Shown here: positions 9,619 to 18,321 of the stretch, in pieces | Layout: the number at the start of each line of letters is the position of its first letter | How positions within the stretch are numbered: the stretch's first letter is position 1 | Source: Paracoccus sp. JM45 | GTDB lineage: Bacteria > Pseudomonadota > Alphaproteobacteria > Rhodobacterales > Rhodobacteraceae | Length of the DNA: 64,000 bases | NCBI RefSeq assembly: GCF_003590715.1 | Contig: NZ_QQVY01000001.1 | Span: 124,001-188,000, forward strand | Direction: 5' to 3' | Position numbers and translations under genes: made by a program | The notes under the pieces: generated by a model | The model's database searches: none | The model's input: the letters and a program-made list of their open reading frames with translations, nothing else | What the model was told of the DNA's origin: nothing

Positions 9619-11420
9619 GCCAACATTCCCTTTCCATGTCCCACCGCCGATTGCATCCACCGCACCACAACAAATGCGTCGCGCAGGTGGCTGCGGTCCA
9701 GATCGGGCAGATCCGCGGGGGACAGATAGTTATCCGGCTGACGACCGGCCTTGATCAGATGCGCCTGATTTTCCAGCCGCGTGGTCTGGATCATGTCATA
9801 GGCGGCCAGCAGGTCGCGACCGCCGCTGGCAGAAATCACGCCGCGGGCCTCGGCATCTTCCAGTCTGGCGCGGGTATTGACGGCCTTGATCCGGCCTTGC
9901 AGCGCATAGACGCGCGCCAGATCGGTGACCGGCACCACACCATTATGCTTCATATCGATATGGTGGCGATGCTGTCCGGACCGGATTGTCGAAAAGCCGC
10001 TGATCAGGCCCAAAGGCGGGCGGTGTTTCAGCGAATTGGCGACCATATGCGCAACAAAAATGGAATTTTGCGATGCCTGATCCAGCGTATCGCTGTGCAA
10101 TGCGTCCAGCAGGCTGACATCCCCGCCGATCGCCCGCAGGTCGAACATGACCGAGGCCAGCATCTGCGCCTCGGGGGATGGATGGGCGATCCAGTCGTTG
10201 AAATAGCCGCGCCACACATCCACCGGCTGACGCCAGCGCGGGTTCGAGGCCATCATATCGCCCGGACAATAGACATAGCCGCAGGCATTCAGGCCGTCGC
10301 AGACCATCTGCGCCAGATCGCGGAACCACGGGTGGTCAGGGTCGGCATCGGGCGCAAGGATCAGACAGTTGTCCTGATCGCTGACGCCGGTCTGTTCCTG
10401 CCGCCCCTGCGATCCGCAGGCCGCCCATAAAAAAGGTGCGGGCGGTTCACCCAAGCTGGCCTGCGCCAGATCCAACAGGCGTCGCGTCACGGCATCGGCA
10501 ATATCGGTGATCATGCGGGTGATCACTTCGTGCCGTTGGCGGGCCTGCACCAGTTGCGTCAGCAGTTCGGGAATGCGGGCCGTGACGCGGGCCATCTGAG
10601 CAACGCTATCGGCCAAGGCAATGTCACGGATCAGGGCGGGGGTGGACACAGCCTGAACACGGGTCAGATCCGTCTGGCTGATCATACCGACAAAGCGACC
10701 GCCCTCGACCACGGGTAGATGGCCCACGCGGCGTTCCACCATGATGTTCAGCACGTCATGCCCAAGGGCAGATGGCGACAGCGTTACCGGATCGCGGGTC
10801 ATGATGGTTTCGACGGGCTGGCGCATATCGCGCCCCTCGGCCACCACGCGGTTGGACATATCACGAATGGTCACCAGCCCGATCAGCTCATCGCCAATGG
10901 TGATGCCAAGGCTGCTGATACGGCCGTCGCGCATCATACGGGCCGCGTCGATGATGGGGGTTTCAGGGGCGCAACTGACCGGCTTGCCCGACAAAAGGTC
11001 CGCGACCTTTAACGTCGCCATATCGGACCCGCGAGTGCCGGACCGGTCAAAGAACCGCGCCACAACGCGGTGGCGTTCAATCAGACCCGTCACCTGTTCG
11101 CGCGGCAACATCAGCACCTGCGCCTGTTCTGATGCGCGGGCCGATGTCACCGCCACTCCGTCCCGCAGCAACCCGCGTTCGCCAAATGAATTGCGCGCCC
11201 CCAATTGCGAGACAATGTCGCCATTGCGGTCGGTGACCGTCACAGCGCCGCTTTCGATCAAGTACAACCCCGGCAGGCGTTCGCCCAGCTGATAGATCAG
11301 GGCGTCGGCGTCATATATTCTGCGGCTGAAAAAGCTGGCAACACGCATCAGCTCATCCTGCGGCAGGCTGTCATAGGGATGCACGGTGGCGATGAAATCG
11401 ACGATGCTTTGCGTCATCAC
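9615..11420 (-). CDS. Cyclic nucleotide-binding/CBS-pair/DUF294 putative nucleotidyltransferase
   Basis: 601 residues. Domain order: a cNMP-binding beta-barrel (about 10-125; LGERLPGLYLIESGAVTV), a CBS pair (about 145-265), a DUF294 nucleotidyltransferase-like domain with the metal-binding motif GSQGRQEQ...SDQDN (about 335-352), then the helical DUF294 C-terminal domain. The GS-xxR-xE and DxD residues are intact, so catalytic activity is plausible though no product is known for this family. Such proteins often neighbour sodium/acetate symporters, as here (actP lies 57 nt upstream). A regulatory role in acetate uptake or a nucleotide signal is inferred. Confidence 0.88.
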   Translation of the reverse strand: MMTQSIVDFIATVHPYDSLPQDELMRVASFFSRRIYDADALIYQLGERLPGLYLIESGAVTVTDRNGDIVSQLGARNSFGERGLLRDGVAVTSARASEQAQVLMLPREQVTGLIERHRVVARFFDRSGTRGSDMATLKVADLLSGKPVSCAPETPIIDAARMMRDGRISSLGITIGDELIGLVTIRDMSNRVVAEGRDMRQPVETIMTRDPVTLSPSALGHDVLNIMVERRVGHLPVVEGGRFVGMISQTDLTRVQAVSTPALIRDIALADSVAQMARVTARIPELLTQLVQARQRHEVITRMITDIADAVTRRLLDLAQASLGEPPAPFLWAACGSQGRQEQTGVSDQDNCLILAPDADPDHPWFRDLAQMVCDGLNACGYVYCPGDMMASNPRWRQPVDVWRGYFNDWIAHPSPEAQMLASVMFDLRAIGGDVSLLDALHSDTLDQASQNSIFVAHMVANSLKHRPPLGLISGFSTIRSGQHRHHIDMKHNGVVPVTDLARVYALQGRIKAVNTRARLEDAEARGVISASGGRDLLAAYDMIQTTRLENQAHLIKAGRQPDNYLSPADLPDLDRSHLRDAFVVVRWMQSAVGHGKGMLA

Positions 11421-11443
11421 CCTAAAACCTTTGCGGTTGGGAT

Positions 11444-11470
11444 GCCGCGCCCCACGAACAGGGGCGCGGC
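11444..11470 (-). terminator. GC hairpin after actP
   Basis: A perfect 10-bp stem GCCGCGCCCC/GGGGCGCGGC with a 7-nt loop lies 7 nt after the actP stop. There is no T-run, so it may be a partial terminator or mRNA 3'-end stabiliser that lowers expression of the DUF294 gene relative to actP. Confidence 0.5.
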
Positions 11471-11477
11471 GGGTTTA

Positions 11478-13289
11478 TCAGTGATCGACCGCACTGCCGG
11501 CACCGCGTGGGACACGGATCGATTCCACCAAATCCTGCACCTCGGCGGGGGGCTTTTCGGTCGCTTGCGACACAAGATACGCGACCACAAAGTTAATCAG
11601 CGCGCCGACAGTCCCGAACGATGCGGGCGAAATACCGAACAGCCAGTTCGCTGCCGTATCCTCCAACATGTTGGTGCCGCCGATGAACAGCCAACCCTTG
11701 TAGGTAAAGATGTAGACAAGGGTCGCGATGATCCCCGCCAGCATCCCCGCAATCGCGCCTTCCTTGGTGATGGTCTTCGAAAAGATGCCCATCATCAGCA
11801 CAGGAAAGATCGAGCTTGCCGCAAGGCCAAAGGCCAGCGCCACAGTCTGCGCCGCAAAGCCCGGCGGGTTCAGACCAAGGATCGTCGCCACCAGAATGGA
11901 CAGCGCCATCGACACACGCGCGGCCATCAGTTCACCCTTTTCACTGATGTTCGGACGCAGCGTGCCCTTGATCAGATCGTGGCTGACAGCACCTGAAATC
12001 GCCAGCAGCAGACCCGCCGCCGTTGACAGCGCGGCAGCAAGACCACCGGCTGCAACCACCGCGATCACCCAACCGGGAAGGTTGGCGATTTCGGGGTTGG
12101 CCAGCACCATGATGTCGTTGTTCACAGTGACCAGCTCGTTTCCTTGCAGGTTCTGTTCCTCGATGGTGGCGGCCAAGGGGCCTTCGGGGGCGGCGGTGTC
12201 ATTGTAATACTGGATCAGGCCATCGCCGTTCTTGTCTTCCCAGTTCAGAAGACCGGTGACCTGCCAGTTCCGCATCCACGCTTTATCGGCATCATTCTGG
12301 ATGCTGTCCAGCGAGACGGCGGGCTGGCTATAGGTATCGCCCGTACGCGCACCCGGCCACATCGTCGCCGTCAGGTTAAAACGCGACATCGACCCGACCG
12401 CAGGTGCGACCGTGTAAAGCAGCGCGATGAACACCAGCGCCCAGCCAGCCGATTTACGCGCGTCCGAGACTTTGGGAACGGTAAAGAAGCGGATGATGAC
12501 ATGCGGCAGACCCGCCGTGCCGATCATTAGGGCCATGGTGAACAACACCATATCCAGCGTGGATGTGTGATGCGCGGTATATTCACGGAAGCCCAGATCC
12601 GTGACGACCTGATCCAGCTTAAGAAGGAAGGCCGTGCCCGATCCTTCATGGGTGCCGAACAATCCCAGCTGCGGCAGGAAGTTACCGGTCAGCTGAAGCG
12701 AAATGAAGATCGCCGGAATTGTATAGGCGGTGATCAGCACGACATATTGGGCGACCTGCGTATAGGTGATGCCCTTCATGCCGCCAAGAACCGCATAGCA
12801 GAAGACCAACGCCGCACCGATCCACAGACCGGTGGAATTCGACACCTCGAGGTAGCGCGAGAATGTCACCCCGACGCCCGTCATCTGGCCGATCACATAG
12901 GTGATCGACACGATCAGCAGGCAGATCACGCCGATGATACGCGCGGTCGGCGAATAGAAACGGTCGCCGATGAATTCCGGCACGGTGAACTTGCCGAATT
13001 TCCGCAGATAGGGTGCCAGCAGCAACGCCAGCAGCACATAGCCACCCGTCCACCCCATCAGGTAAGTCGAGTTGTCATAGCCGGTAAAAGCGATCAGACC
13101 GGCCATCGAAATGAATGACGCAGCCGACATCCAGTCGGCAGCGGTCGCCATGCCGTTCATGACCGGACTGACACCCCGGTTCGCAGCATAGAATTCAGCC
13201 GTGGATTTCGCACGGCAATAGATGGCAATACCGATATACAGCGCGAAAGAGGCGCCGATAAACAGCAGGTTAAGTGTAAACTGGCTCAT
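11478..13289 (-). CDS. actP: Cation/acetate symporter of the sodium:solute symporter family
   Basis: About 603 residues, with more than a dozen hydrophobic segments and the SSS signature region (GGLAAALSTAAGLLLAISGAVSHDLIKG). A hydrophilic insertion of about 90 residues (ATMWPGARTGDTYSQPAVSL to NPEIANLPG) is typical of the subgroup paired with DUF4212. It imports acetate and other short monocarboxylates with a cation across the inner membrane. The ATG at 13289 is chosen because GAGG lies 8 nt upstream; an ATG at 13307 overlapping the DUF4212 stop is the alternative. It sits with acsA, which activates the imported acetate. Confidence 0.93.
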   Translation of the reverse strand: MSQFTLNLLFIGASFALYIGIAIYCRAKSTAEFYAANRGVSPVMNGMATAADWMSAASFISMAGLIAFTGYDNSTYLMGWTGGYVLLALLLAPYLRKFGKFTVPEFIGDRFYSPTARIIGVICLLIVSITYVIGQMTGVGVTFSRYLEVSNSTGLWIGAALVFCYAVLGGMKGITYTQVAQYVVLITAYTIPAIFISLQLTGNFLPQLGLFGTHEGSGTAFLLKLDQVVTDLGFREYTAHHTSTLDMVLFTMALMIGTAGLPHVIIRFFTVPKVSDARKSAGWALVFIALLYTVAPAVGSMSRFNLTATMWPGARTGDTYSQPAVSLDSIQNDADKAWMRNWQVTGLLNWEDKNGDGLIQYYNDTAAPEGPLAATIEEQNLQGNELVTVNNDIMVLANPEIANLPGWVIAVVAAGGLAAALSTAAGLLLAISGAVSHDLIKGTLRPNISEKGELMAARVSMALSILVATILGLNPPGFAAQTVALAFGLAASSIFPVLMMGIFSKTITKEGAIAGMLAGIIATLVYIFTYKGWLFIGGTNMLEDTAANWLFGISPASFGTVGALINFVVAYLVSQATEKPPAEVQDLVESIRVPRGAGSAVDH

Positions 13290-13299
13290 CTGCGCATCC

Positions 13300-13557
13300 T
13301 CACTCATCCACGCCGTATTCGGCGTCCAGCTTGTTCATGCGTGCAGCATAGAAAAAGATCAGCACGATGAAACACAGGATCGATCCCTGCTGCGCAAACC
13401 AGAAACCCAGGTCCGTTCCTCCGACCGGAATGGATTTCAGCAGCGGGCGGAAAAGGATCGCCGCACCATATGACACCAGCGCCCAAACGGCGATACAGCC
13501 ATAGATGATGCGAAGATTGGCCTGCCAATAAGCATTCGAAGATTGTCGGTCACTCAT
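13300..13557 (-). CDS. DUF4212 membrane subunit of the acetate symporter
   Basis: 85 residues with two transmembrane helices and the family signature YWQANLRIIYGCIAVWALVSY...GFWFAQQGSI...YAARMNKLD. DUF4212 proteins are almost always encoded next to SSS-family solute transporters and are thought to be small accessory subunits. The start at 13557 gives the usual N-terminus MSDRQSS; an upstream in-frame ATG at 13584 adds only nine atypical residues. Confidence 0.92.
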   Translation of the reverse strand: MSDRQSSNAYWQANLRIIYGCIAVWALVSYGAAILFRPLLKSIPVGGTDLGFWFAQQGSILCFIVLIFFYAARMNKLDAEYGVDE

Positions 13558-13675
13558 GTCCCTAGGTCCTCCCTGTTCAGACATGTCGATCCGCCTTGGC
13601 CTTGTTCCATGCTCTGTGCGTGGCGGGTCCGCCAGAGCAGGTTTCGGGACGGCAGCGTGGCCGCCCCTACCGATC

Positions 13676-15631
13676 TCAGCCGCGGTTCATGCGGTTTTCG
13701 ATCAATTCATCGACGACTTCCGGTTCCGCCAGGGTCGAGATATCGCCCAATGCGCCATAGTCGTTTTCCGCGATCTTGCGCAGGATGCGGCGCATGATCT
13801 TGCCCGACCGTGTCTTGGGCAAACCGGGTGCCCATTGGATCAGGTCGGGTTTTGCAATCGGTCCGATTTCGGTGCGCACCCATTTTTCCAGATCGGCGCG
13901 CAATTCGTCGGAAGGCTCGATCCCGTTCATCAGCGTGACATAGGCATAGATGCCCTGCCCCTTAACCTGATGCGGGTATCCGACCACCGCAGCCTCGGCG
14001 ACCTTTTCATGGGCAACAAGGGCGCTTTCGACCTCGGCAGTGCCCATGCGGTGGCCGCTGACATTGATGACATCATCGACGCGACCGGTGATCCAGTAAT
14101 AGCCGTCTTCGTCCCGACGGCAGCCATCACCGGTGAAATAGTAACCGGGATATTGCTGGAAATACGTCTCCATAAAGCGCTGGTGATCGCCCCAGACGGT
14201 CCGCATCTGGCCGGGCCAGCTGTCGGCAATGCACAACACACCCTCGACCCCGTTGCCGTCGAGTCGTTCTGCGGTGGCAGGGTCCAGAACCTCTGGTTTG
14301 ACACCAAAGAACGGCACCGTGGCCGAACCGGGCTTGGTTTCCGTCGCACCGGGCAGCGGCGTGATCAGATGGCCGCCGGTTTCGGTCTGCCACCATGTGT
14401 CAACGATGGGACAGCGCCCTTGGCCGACATGATCGTTGTACCAGTTCCAAGCCTCGGGGTTGATGGGTTCGCCCACCGTTCCCAGAATACGCAGGCTGGA
14501 CAGGTCATGGCCCTGAACGAATTCCGGCCCTTTGCCCATCAGCGCGCGGATTGCCGTCGGTGCGGTATAGAACTGCGTGACCTTATGCTTAGCGCAAACT
14601 TCCCAGAAGCGGCCGGCATCGGGCCATGTGGGCACCCCTTCGAACATCAGTGTCGTCGCGCCGTTCGCCAGCGGACCATAGATGATATAGCTGTGCCCCG
14701 TGACCCAGCCCACATCTGCCGTGCACCAGAAGACATCGCCGTCATGGTAATCGAAGGTGTATTGATGGGTCATCGCGGCATAGACCAGATAGCCGCCGGT
14801 GGTATGCACAACCCCTTTGGGCTTACCCGTCGACCCCGAGGTATAGAGGACGAACAAAGGATCCTCGGCCCCCATCGGGCGCGGCGGACAATCGGGGCTG
14901 ACCTGCTTCATCTGCGCTTTGACATCGACGTCGCGGTCTTCGATCCATGTCGTCTGGTCGCCGGTGTGCTTGACAACAAGGCACCGCACTTTGTCCGAGC
15001 AATGCAGCAGCGCTGCGTCGGCATTGGATTTAAGGTTCGTCCGACGGCCACCCCGCGGCGCAGTATCGGCGGTGATGACGACCTTGGCACCACTGTCGTT
15101 GACACGATTGGCCAATGCATCAGGCGAAAAACCCGCAAAGACTATCGAATGGATCGCCCCGATCCGCGCACAGGCCAGCATGGCATAGGCCGCATCGGGG
15201 ATCATCGGCATATAGATCACGACACGGTCGCCGCGCATCACACCCTGACTTAGCAGGACATTGGCAAAGCGGTTCACACTGTCGGACAACTGCGCATAGG
15301 TAATATGCTGTGCAGGGGTTTCAGGATCATCGGGTTCAAAGATAATCGCGGTCTGGTTCGCGCGGGTCGGAAGGTGGCGGTCGACGCAGTTCACGCTGGC
15401 GTTCAGAATGCCATCCTCGAACCATTTGATGTCGACCTGACCGAAAGTGAAATCGGTATTTTTGACTTTGGTATAGGGCTTGATCCAGTCAAGCCGCTGC
15501 CCCTCTTTGCCCCAGAAAGCTTCGGGGTCGTTAATTGATTCGGCATATAGACGCGTATAGTCGTCAGGGCCGACATGGGCGTTTTCCAGACCTGCCGGAA
15601 CCGCGTATTTCTGAATTTTGTCAGCGCTCAT
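13676..15631 (-). CDS. acsA: Acetyl-CoA synthetase (AMP-forming)
   Basis: 651 residues. It has the AMP-binding signature [14 protein letters not shown], the hinge and C-terminal domain, and the conserved catalytic lysine in [15 protein letters not shown], the usual site of regulatory acetylation. It converts acetate, ATP and CoA to acetyl-CoA in the cytoplasm. The start at 15631 has AAGGGG 6 nt upstream; the longer frame to 15691 is not conserved-looking. An AT-rich region with a perfect palindrome lies upstream and may hold its control sites. Confidence 0.97.
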   Translation of the reverse strand: MSADKIQKYAVPAGLENAHVGPDDYTRLYAESINDPEAFWGKEGQRLDWIKPYTKVKNTDFTFGQVDIKWFEDGILNASVNCVDRHLPTRANQTAIIFEPDDPETPAQHITYAQLSDSVNRFANVLLSQGVMRGDRVVIYMPMIPDAAYAMLACARIGAIHSIVFAGFSPDALANRVNDSGAKVVITADTAPRGGRRTNLKSNADAALLHCSDKVRCLVVKHTGDQTTWIEDRDVDVKAQMKQVSPDCPPRPMGAEDPLFVLYTSGSTGKPKGVVHTTGGYLVYAAMTHQYTFDYHDGDVFWCTADVGWVTGHSYIIYGPLANGATTLMFEGVPTWPDAGRFWEVCAKHKVTQFYTAPTAIRALMGKGPEFVQGHDLSSLRILGTVGEPINPEAWNWYNDHVGQGRCPIVDTWWQTETGGHLITPLPGATETKPGSATVPFFGVKPEVLDPATAERLDGNGVEGVLCIADSWPGQMRTVWGDHQRFMETYFQQYPGYYFTGDGCRRDEDGYYWITGRVDDVINVSGHRMGTAEVESALVAHEKVAEAAVVGYPHQVKGQGIYAYVTLMNGIEPSDELRADLEKWVRTEIGPIAKPDLIQWAPGLPKTRSGKIMRRILRKIAENDYGALGDISTLAEPEVVDELIENRMNRG

Positions 15632-15829
15632 GACATCCCCTTCTCTCGGCCATGTCGCAGCATTTTCCCTCAGGATGCGCGCCTGTCCCAAAGGTGCGCT
15701 GCTGCGTCTGGAAGAATGTTAATCATAAGCCATCAATAAAGTTAACACTTTTTTTTAAAACGATTTATTTGTCAATTAATTGACATTTCTTATACGTATT
15801 CTGTAAATAATTCACCAGCTATAGAAAAC
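15632..15829 (-). promoter_or_regulatory. AT-rich upstream region of acsA with a 16-bp palindrome
   Basis: Far more AT-rich than the surrounding genes. It holds the perfect palindrome TGTCAATTAATTGACA at 15770-15785, whose right half reads TTGACA on the minus strand, and T/A runs at 15748-15760. No gene is visible. It probably contains the acsA promoter and operator. Confidence 0.5.
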
Positions 15830-15853
15830 GGCGCAGGATTCCATCCCTGCGCC
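15826..15853 (-). terminator. intrinsic terminator of the tail-fibre gene
   Basis: An 8-bp stem GGCGCAGG/CCTGCGCC begins 11 nt past the stop of the beta-helix gene and is followed on the minus strand by GTTTTC. Confidence 0.75.
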
Positions 15854-15863
15854 CGATCCTGAA

Positions 15864-18158
15864 TTACTGCGGTCGATCCATCCTGACAAAGACCGAAACG
15901 CGGCCTTTCAGCGGTTGCGACCAACTCAGCCTGATCTGCCGGCGCGCGCTGCCGACCTCGAACTGGACGGTCGGGCTGGCGTCGACGCGTGTCCCATTCG
16001 AGGTTTGCAATGTGGTCTCTGTCACAACGGATTCCACCGATTTTGCCCAACCCTGAAACGGCAAGCCGGTGATGTTGTCGGTCGTCCAATTCGCCCCCGG
16101 ATTGTTCTGCGTGACCTGTATCATCAACGGATTGGCAACATAGGTGTTGATGCCGTTGAATGTATTGGCCTGAAACTGCAGGTTCCGCATGCTGTTATAA
16201 TTCAGGTCAGCGATAGAGGTATCAACTCGGTCGATCCGGTCGATATTGCCATAAAGCGCTTTGAAAACATTGCCGACGACATTCAGACCTTGCACGAAAT
16301 GGCCGCTGCCATAGGGTTTTACTGTGATCCATGTGAACCACGCCACAGTGTTTGAACACAGGAAGGTATTGCCTGTGACGGTCAATCCGCCAAAACTGAA
16401 TTCACTGTTGCTGAAGACCGGATAGGCGCTGTGTTCATTCGTCCATTCGATCGAGGCATTGTCGATGTAATTGCCTGTCACAGTGGTCTGCACGTTGGGC
16501 TGTGTCAGGACCAGACCGGCATAGCGCAGCCCTTCACCCGAACCATCGCCCTGAAACCAGTGGTTGCCGAAAATAATATGCCCGCCGCCATTGGCCACCA
16601 TAAAATGCGCGAACCGGACAAAGCGGTTGTTGCGGATTTTGCTGTCATTGGCGTTCACATTGATGCCGACCGTCGTGCGCTGCTGGGCGGGCAGTTCCAT
16701 GTCATTGGACAGGAACTGGCAGTTATCGACCAACATATCCTGACAGCCCCGCCCGATCGAGGTGATGCCGCGATCCTTGGGGCGTGTGAAATAGCAGTCC
16801 TTTATCTGGATCATTTCGCCCTTGGGGGGCAGCATGATACCGCTTGCGATGCCTTCACAGCCAAAATCGATATCAACAAAATTCAGCCGGTCCAGTTGGC
16901 GCACGCCTGAAAAATCGAACAGATAGCGATAGCGTTCAAAGCTGTAGGTCCGCGTTGCCGCACCGCCATAAAGCGGCTGTGACAGGGTCAATGTGCCTGC
17001 GCTGACGTTTTTTGCGTTCACATAGACCTCTCGACCGACGCCGCTGCCGATGACGCGGCTGCCGACCTCGATCTGGGCGACGTTTGCGACCGATGTCAGC
17101 ACCATCGGATTGGTCGATTTATACGTCGCAACGCTGGTCCAGCGCCCTGTATCCCATGCAGACCCCGCCTTGGCCTGAACGCCACCATTGCGGATCACAC
17201 GCCGGTTCGAAAATCCGTCCAGATCAGGGGCGAACTGATCTAGCATCAGCGGTGCGTCCAGATCGACGCGGCGACCGCAGAGATCCAGCGATTGATGATC
17301 AGTATACCCAAGCAGTGCCTGAATTGCTTTTTGCATTCCCAGTGTTTCATCATCGAAAGCATCGGCATAGGTCGGAAAATCAAAGCTTTTCAGGAAAGCA
17401 ACACGGGTATTGGCTGGTGTACTGATCCGCCCCTTAAAGCGGATTGGACTGTTGATCGACAAATCGCCCGAAATATAGAAGTCGCCATCTGGTACCACGA
17501 CCCAACCGCCCTCGCTGGCCTGATCCGCCGCCAGAAAAGCGGCGCGGTCATTGGTCTTGCCGTCGCCCACGGCACCAAAATCACGGACGTCCACCCAATC
17601 CAGCAGGGATGGCACAAAGGCGGCGGTGATATCGTCAATCTTCAAGGATTCGACTCGGAAAACACCGCCGTTCGCCCCGACCAGATCCACACCGAAATGG
17701 CCGAAAACCGGTGCGGTGCCCCATGACATATCAACACCCTGACGCGACCCGACGCCGACAATCGCGCTTATCTCGATGATCTCGCCATAACTGCGCATAG
17801 CGGTGGTGGGGCCAACCTCGACCAGACCGGTCACATGGCTGCGTGACCCGTTGCCGGCCCATCCGGCAATGCGCGCACTGGCCAGCGCGCCTGCAACCGC
17901 CTTAACCCGCGCAGAAACGCGCAGATAGACACCGGGGATCATAGGCGTTTCACCCATGAACCGCAGGCTGGTGGTGGTCTGCTGCTTGGTCACCTCGAAG
18001 CAGGAACCGAAATCCTGATCGGCAGGCACCAGCGATGCGTTATCCACCTTGTCCCAAGTCGGGCTGCCCGATGTACCATCGGTTCTGGACCAGACGCCCA
18101 ACCCCGCGCGAAAGGCCGAAGGTGTCAGCAAAAGCCCGTTGGTGATCGCAATATTCAT
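15864..18158 (-). CDS. Right-handed beta-helix tail-fibre-like protein (GH28-related; GTA fibre candidate)
   Basis: 764 residues with no signal peptide, which argues for a structural, virion-type protein. An N-terminal carbohydrate-binding-like region (1-190) leads into the motif VRDFGAVGDGKTNDRAAFLAADQA, the start of GH28-related/pectate-lyase-fold phage tail spikes. A beta-helix follows with many Asn-rich repeats (NNRFVRFAHF, TGNYIDNAS, TGNTFLCSN). The R. capsulatus GTA tail fibre, encoded away from its main cluster (Rcc00171 from memory), is of this type. Only the GTA cluster at 26.5-41.2 kb could use it here. It stands alone between acsA and lysS with its own terminator. The assignment to the GTA is inferred. 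Confidence 0.72.
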   Translation of the reverse strand: MNIAITNGLLLTPSAFRAGLGVWSRTDGTSGSPTWDKVDNASLVPADQDFGSCFEVTKQQTTTSLRFMGETPMIPGVYLRVSARVKAVAGALASARIAGWAGNGSRSHVTGLVEVGPTTAMRSYGEIIEISAIVGVGSRQGVDMSWGTAPVFGHFGVDLVGANGGVFRVESLKIDDITAAFVPSLLDWVDVRDFGAVGDGKTNDRAAFLAADQASEGGWVVVPDGDFYISGDLSINSPIRFKGRISTPANTRVAFLKSFDFPTYADAFDDETLGMQKAIQALLGYTDHQSLDLCGRRVDLDAPLMLDQFAPDLDGFSNRRVIRNGGVQAKAGSAWDTGRWTSVATYKSTNPMVLTSVANVAQIEVGSRVIGSGVGREVYVNAKNVSAGTLTLSQPLYGGAATRTYSFERYRYLFDFSGVRQLDRLNFVDIDFGCEGIASGIMLPPKGEMIQIKDCYFTRPKDRGITSIGRGCQDMLVDNCQFLSNDMELPAQQRTTVGINVNANDSKIRNNRFVRFAHFMVANGGGHIIFGNHWFQGDGSGEGLRYAGLVLTQPNVQTTVTGNYIDNASIEWTNEHSAYPVFSNSEFSFGGLTVTGNTFLCSNTVAWFTWITVKPYGSGHFVQGLNVVGNVFKALYGNIDRIDRVDTSIADLNYNSMRNLQFQANTFNGINTYVANPLMIQVTQNNPGANWTTDNITGLPFQGWAKSVESVVTETTLQTSNGTRVDASPTVQFEVGSARRQIRLSWSQPLKGRVSVFVRMDRPQ

Positions 18159-18185
18159 TCGCTATCCCTTGCATCGACATAGGAA

Positions 18186-18204
18186 CCGGACAGGATCCGT
18201 CCGG
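18186..18204 (-). repeat. inverted repeat in the 5' untranslated region of the tail-fibre gene
   Basis: CCGGAC-AGGATCC-GTCCGG lies 28 nt upstream of the start codon; with the inner GGATCC it is almost fully palindromic. It could be an operator or an mRNA hairpin; nothing identifies a binding protein. Confidence 0.4.
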
Positions 18205-18293
18205 CATATTGCGCAAAGGAATAGTTGATAAAGTGTTAACGGGGGCTGAACGCATAGTCCGGTGCAACGGCATGCCGCGCAACACTAGCGTTC

Positions 18294-18316
18294 GAAAAAG
18301 GGGGCCGAAACCCCCT
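18294..18316 (-). terminator. intrinsic terminator of lysS
   Basis: A GGGGG-TTTCGG-CCCCC hairpin starting 7 nt after the lysS stop, followed on the minus strand by TTTTTC. Confidence 0.8.
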
Positions 18317-18321
18317 GATCC

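Noticed and set aside
13556..15253. 565-codon plus-strand open frame
   Set aside because: Antisense to acsA, which has full conserved motifs; no ribosome site.
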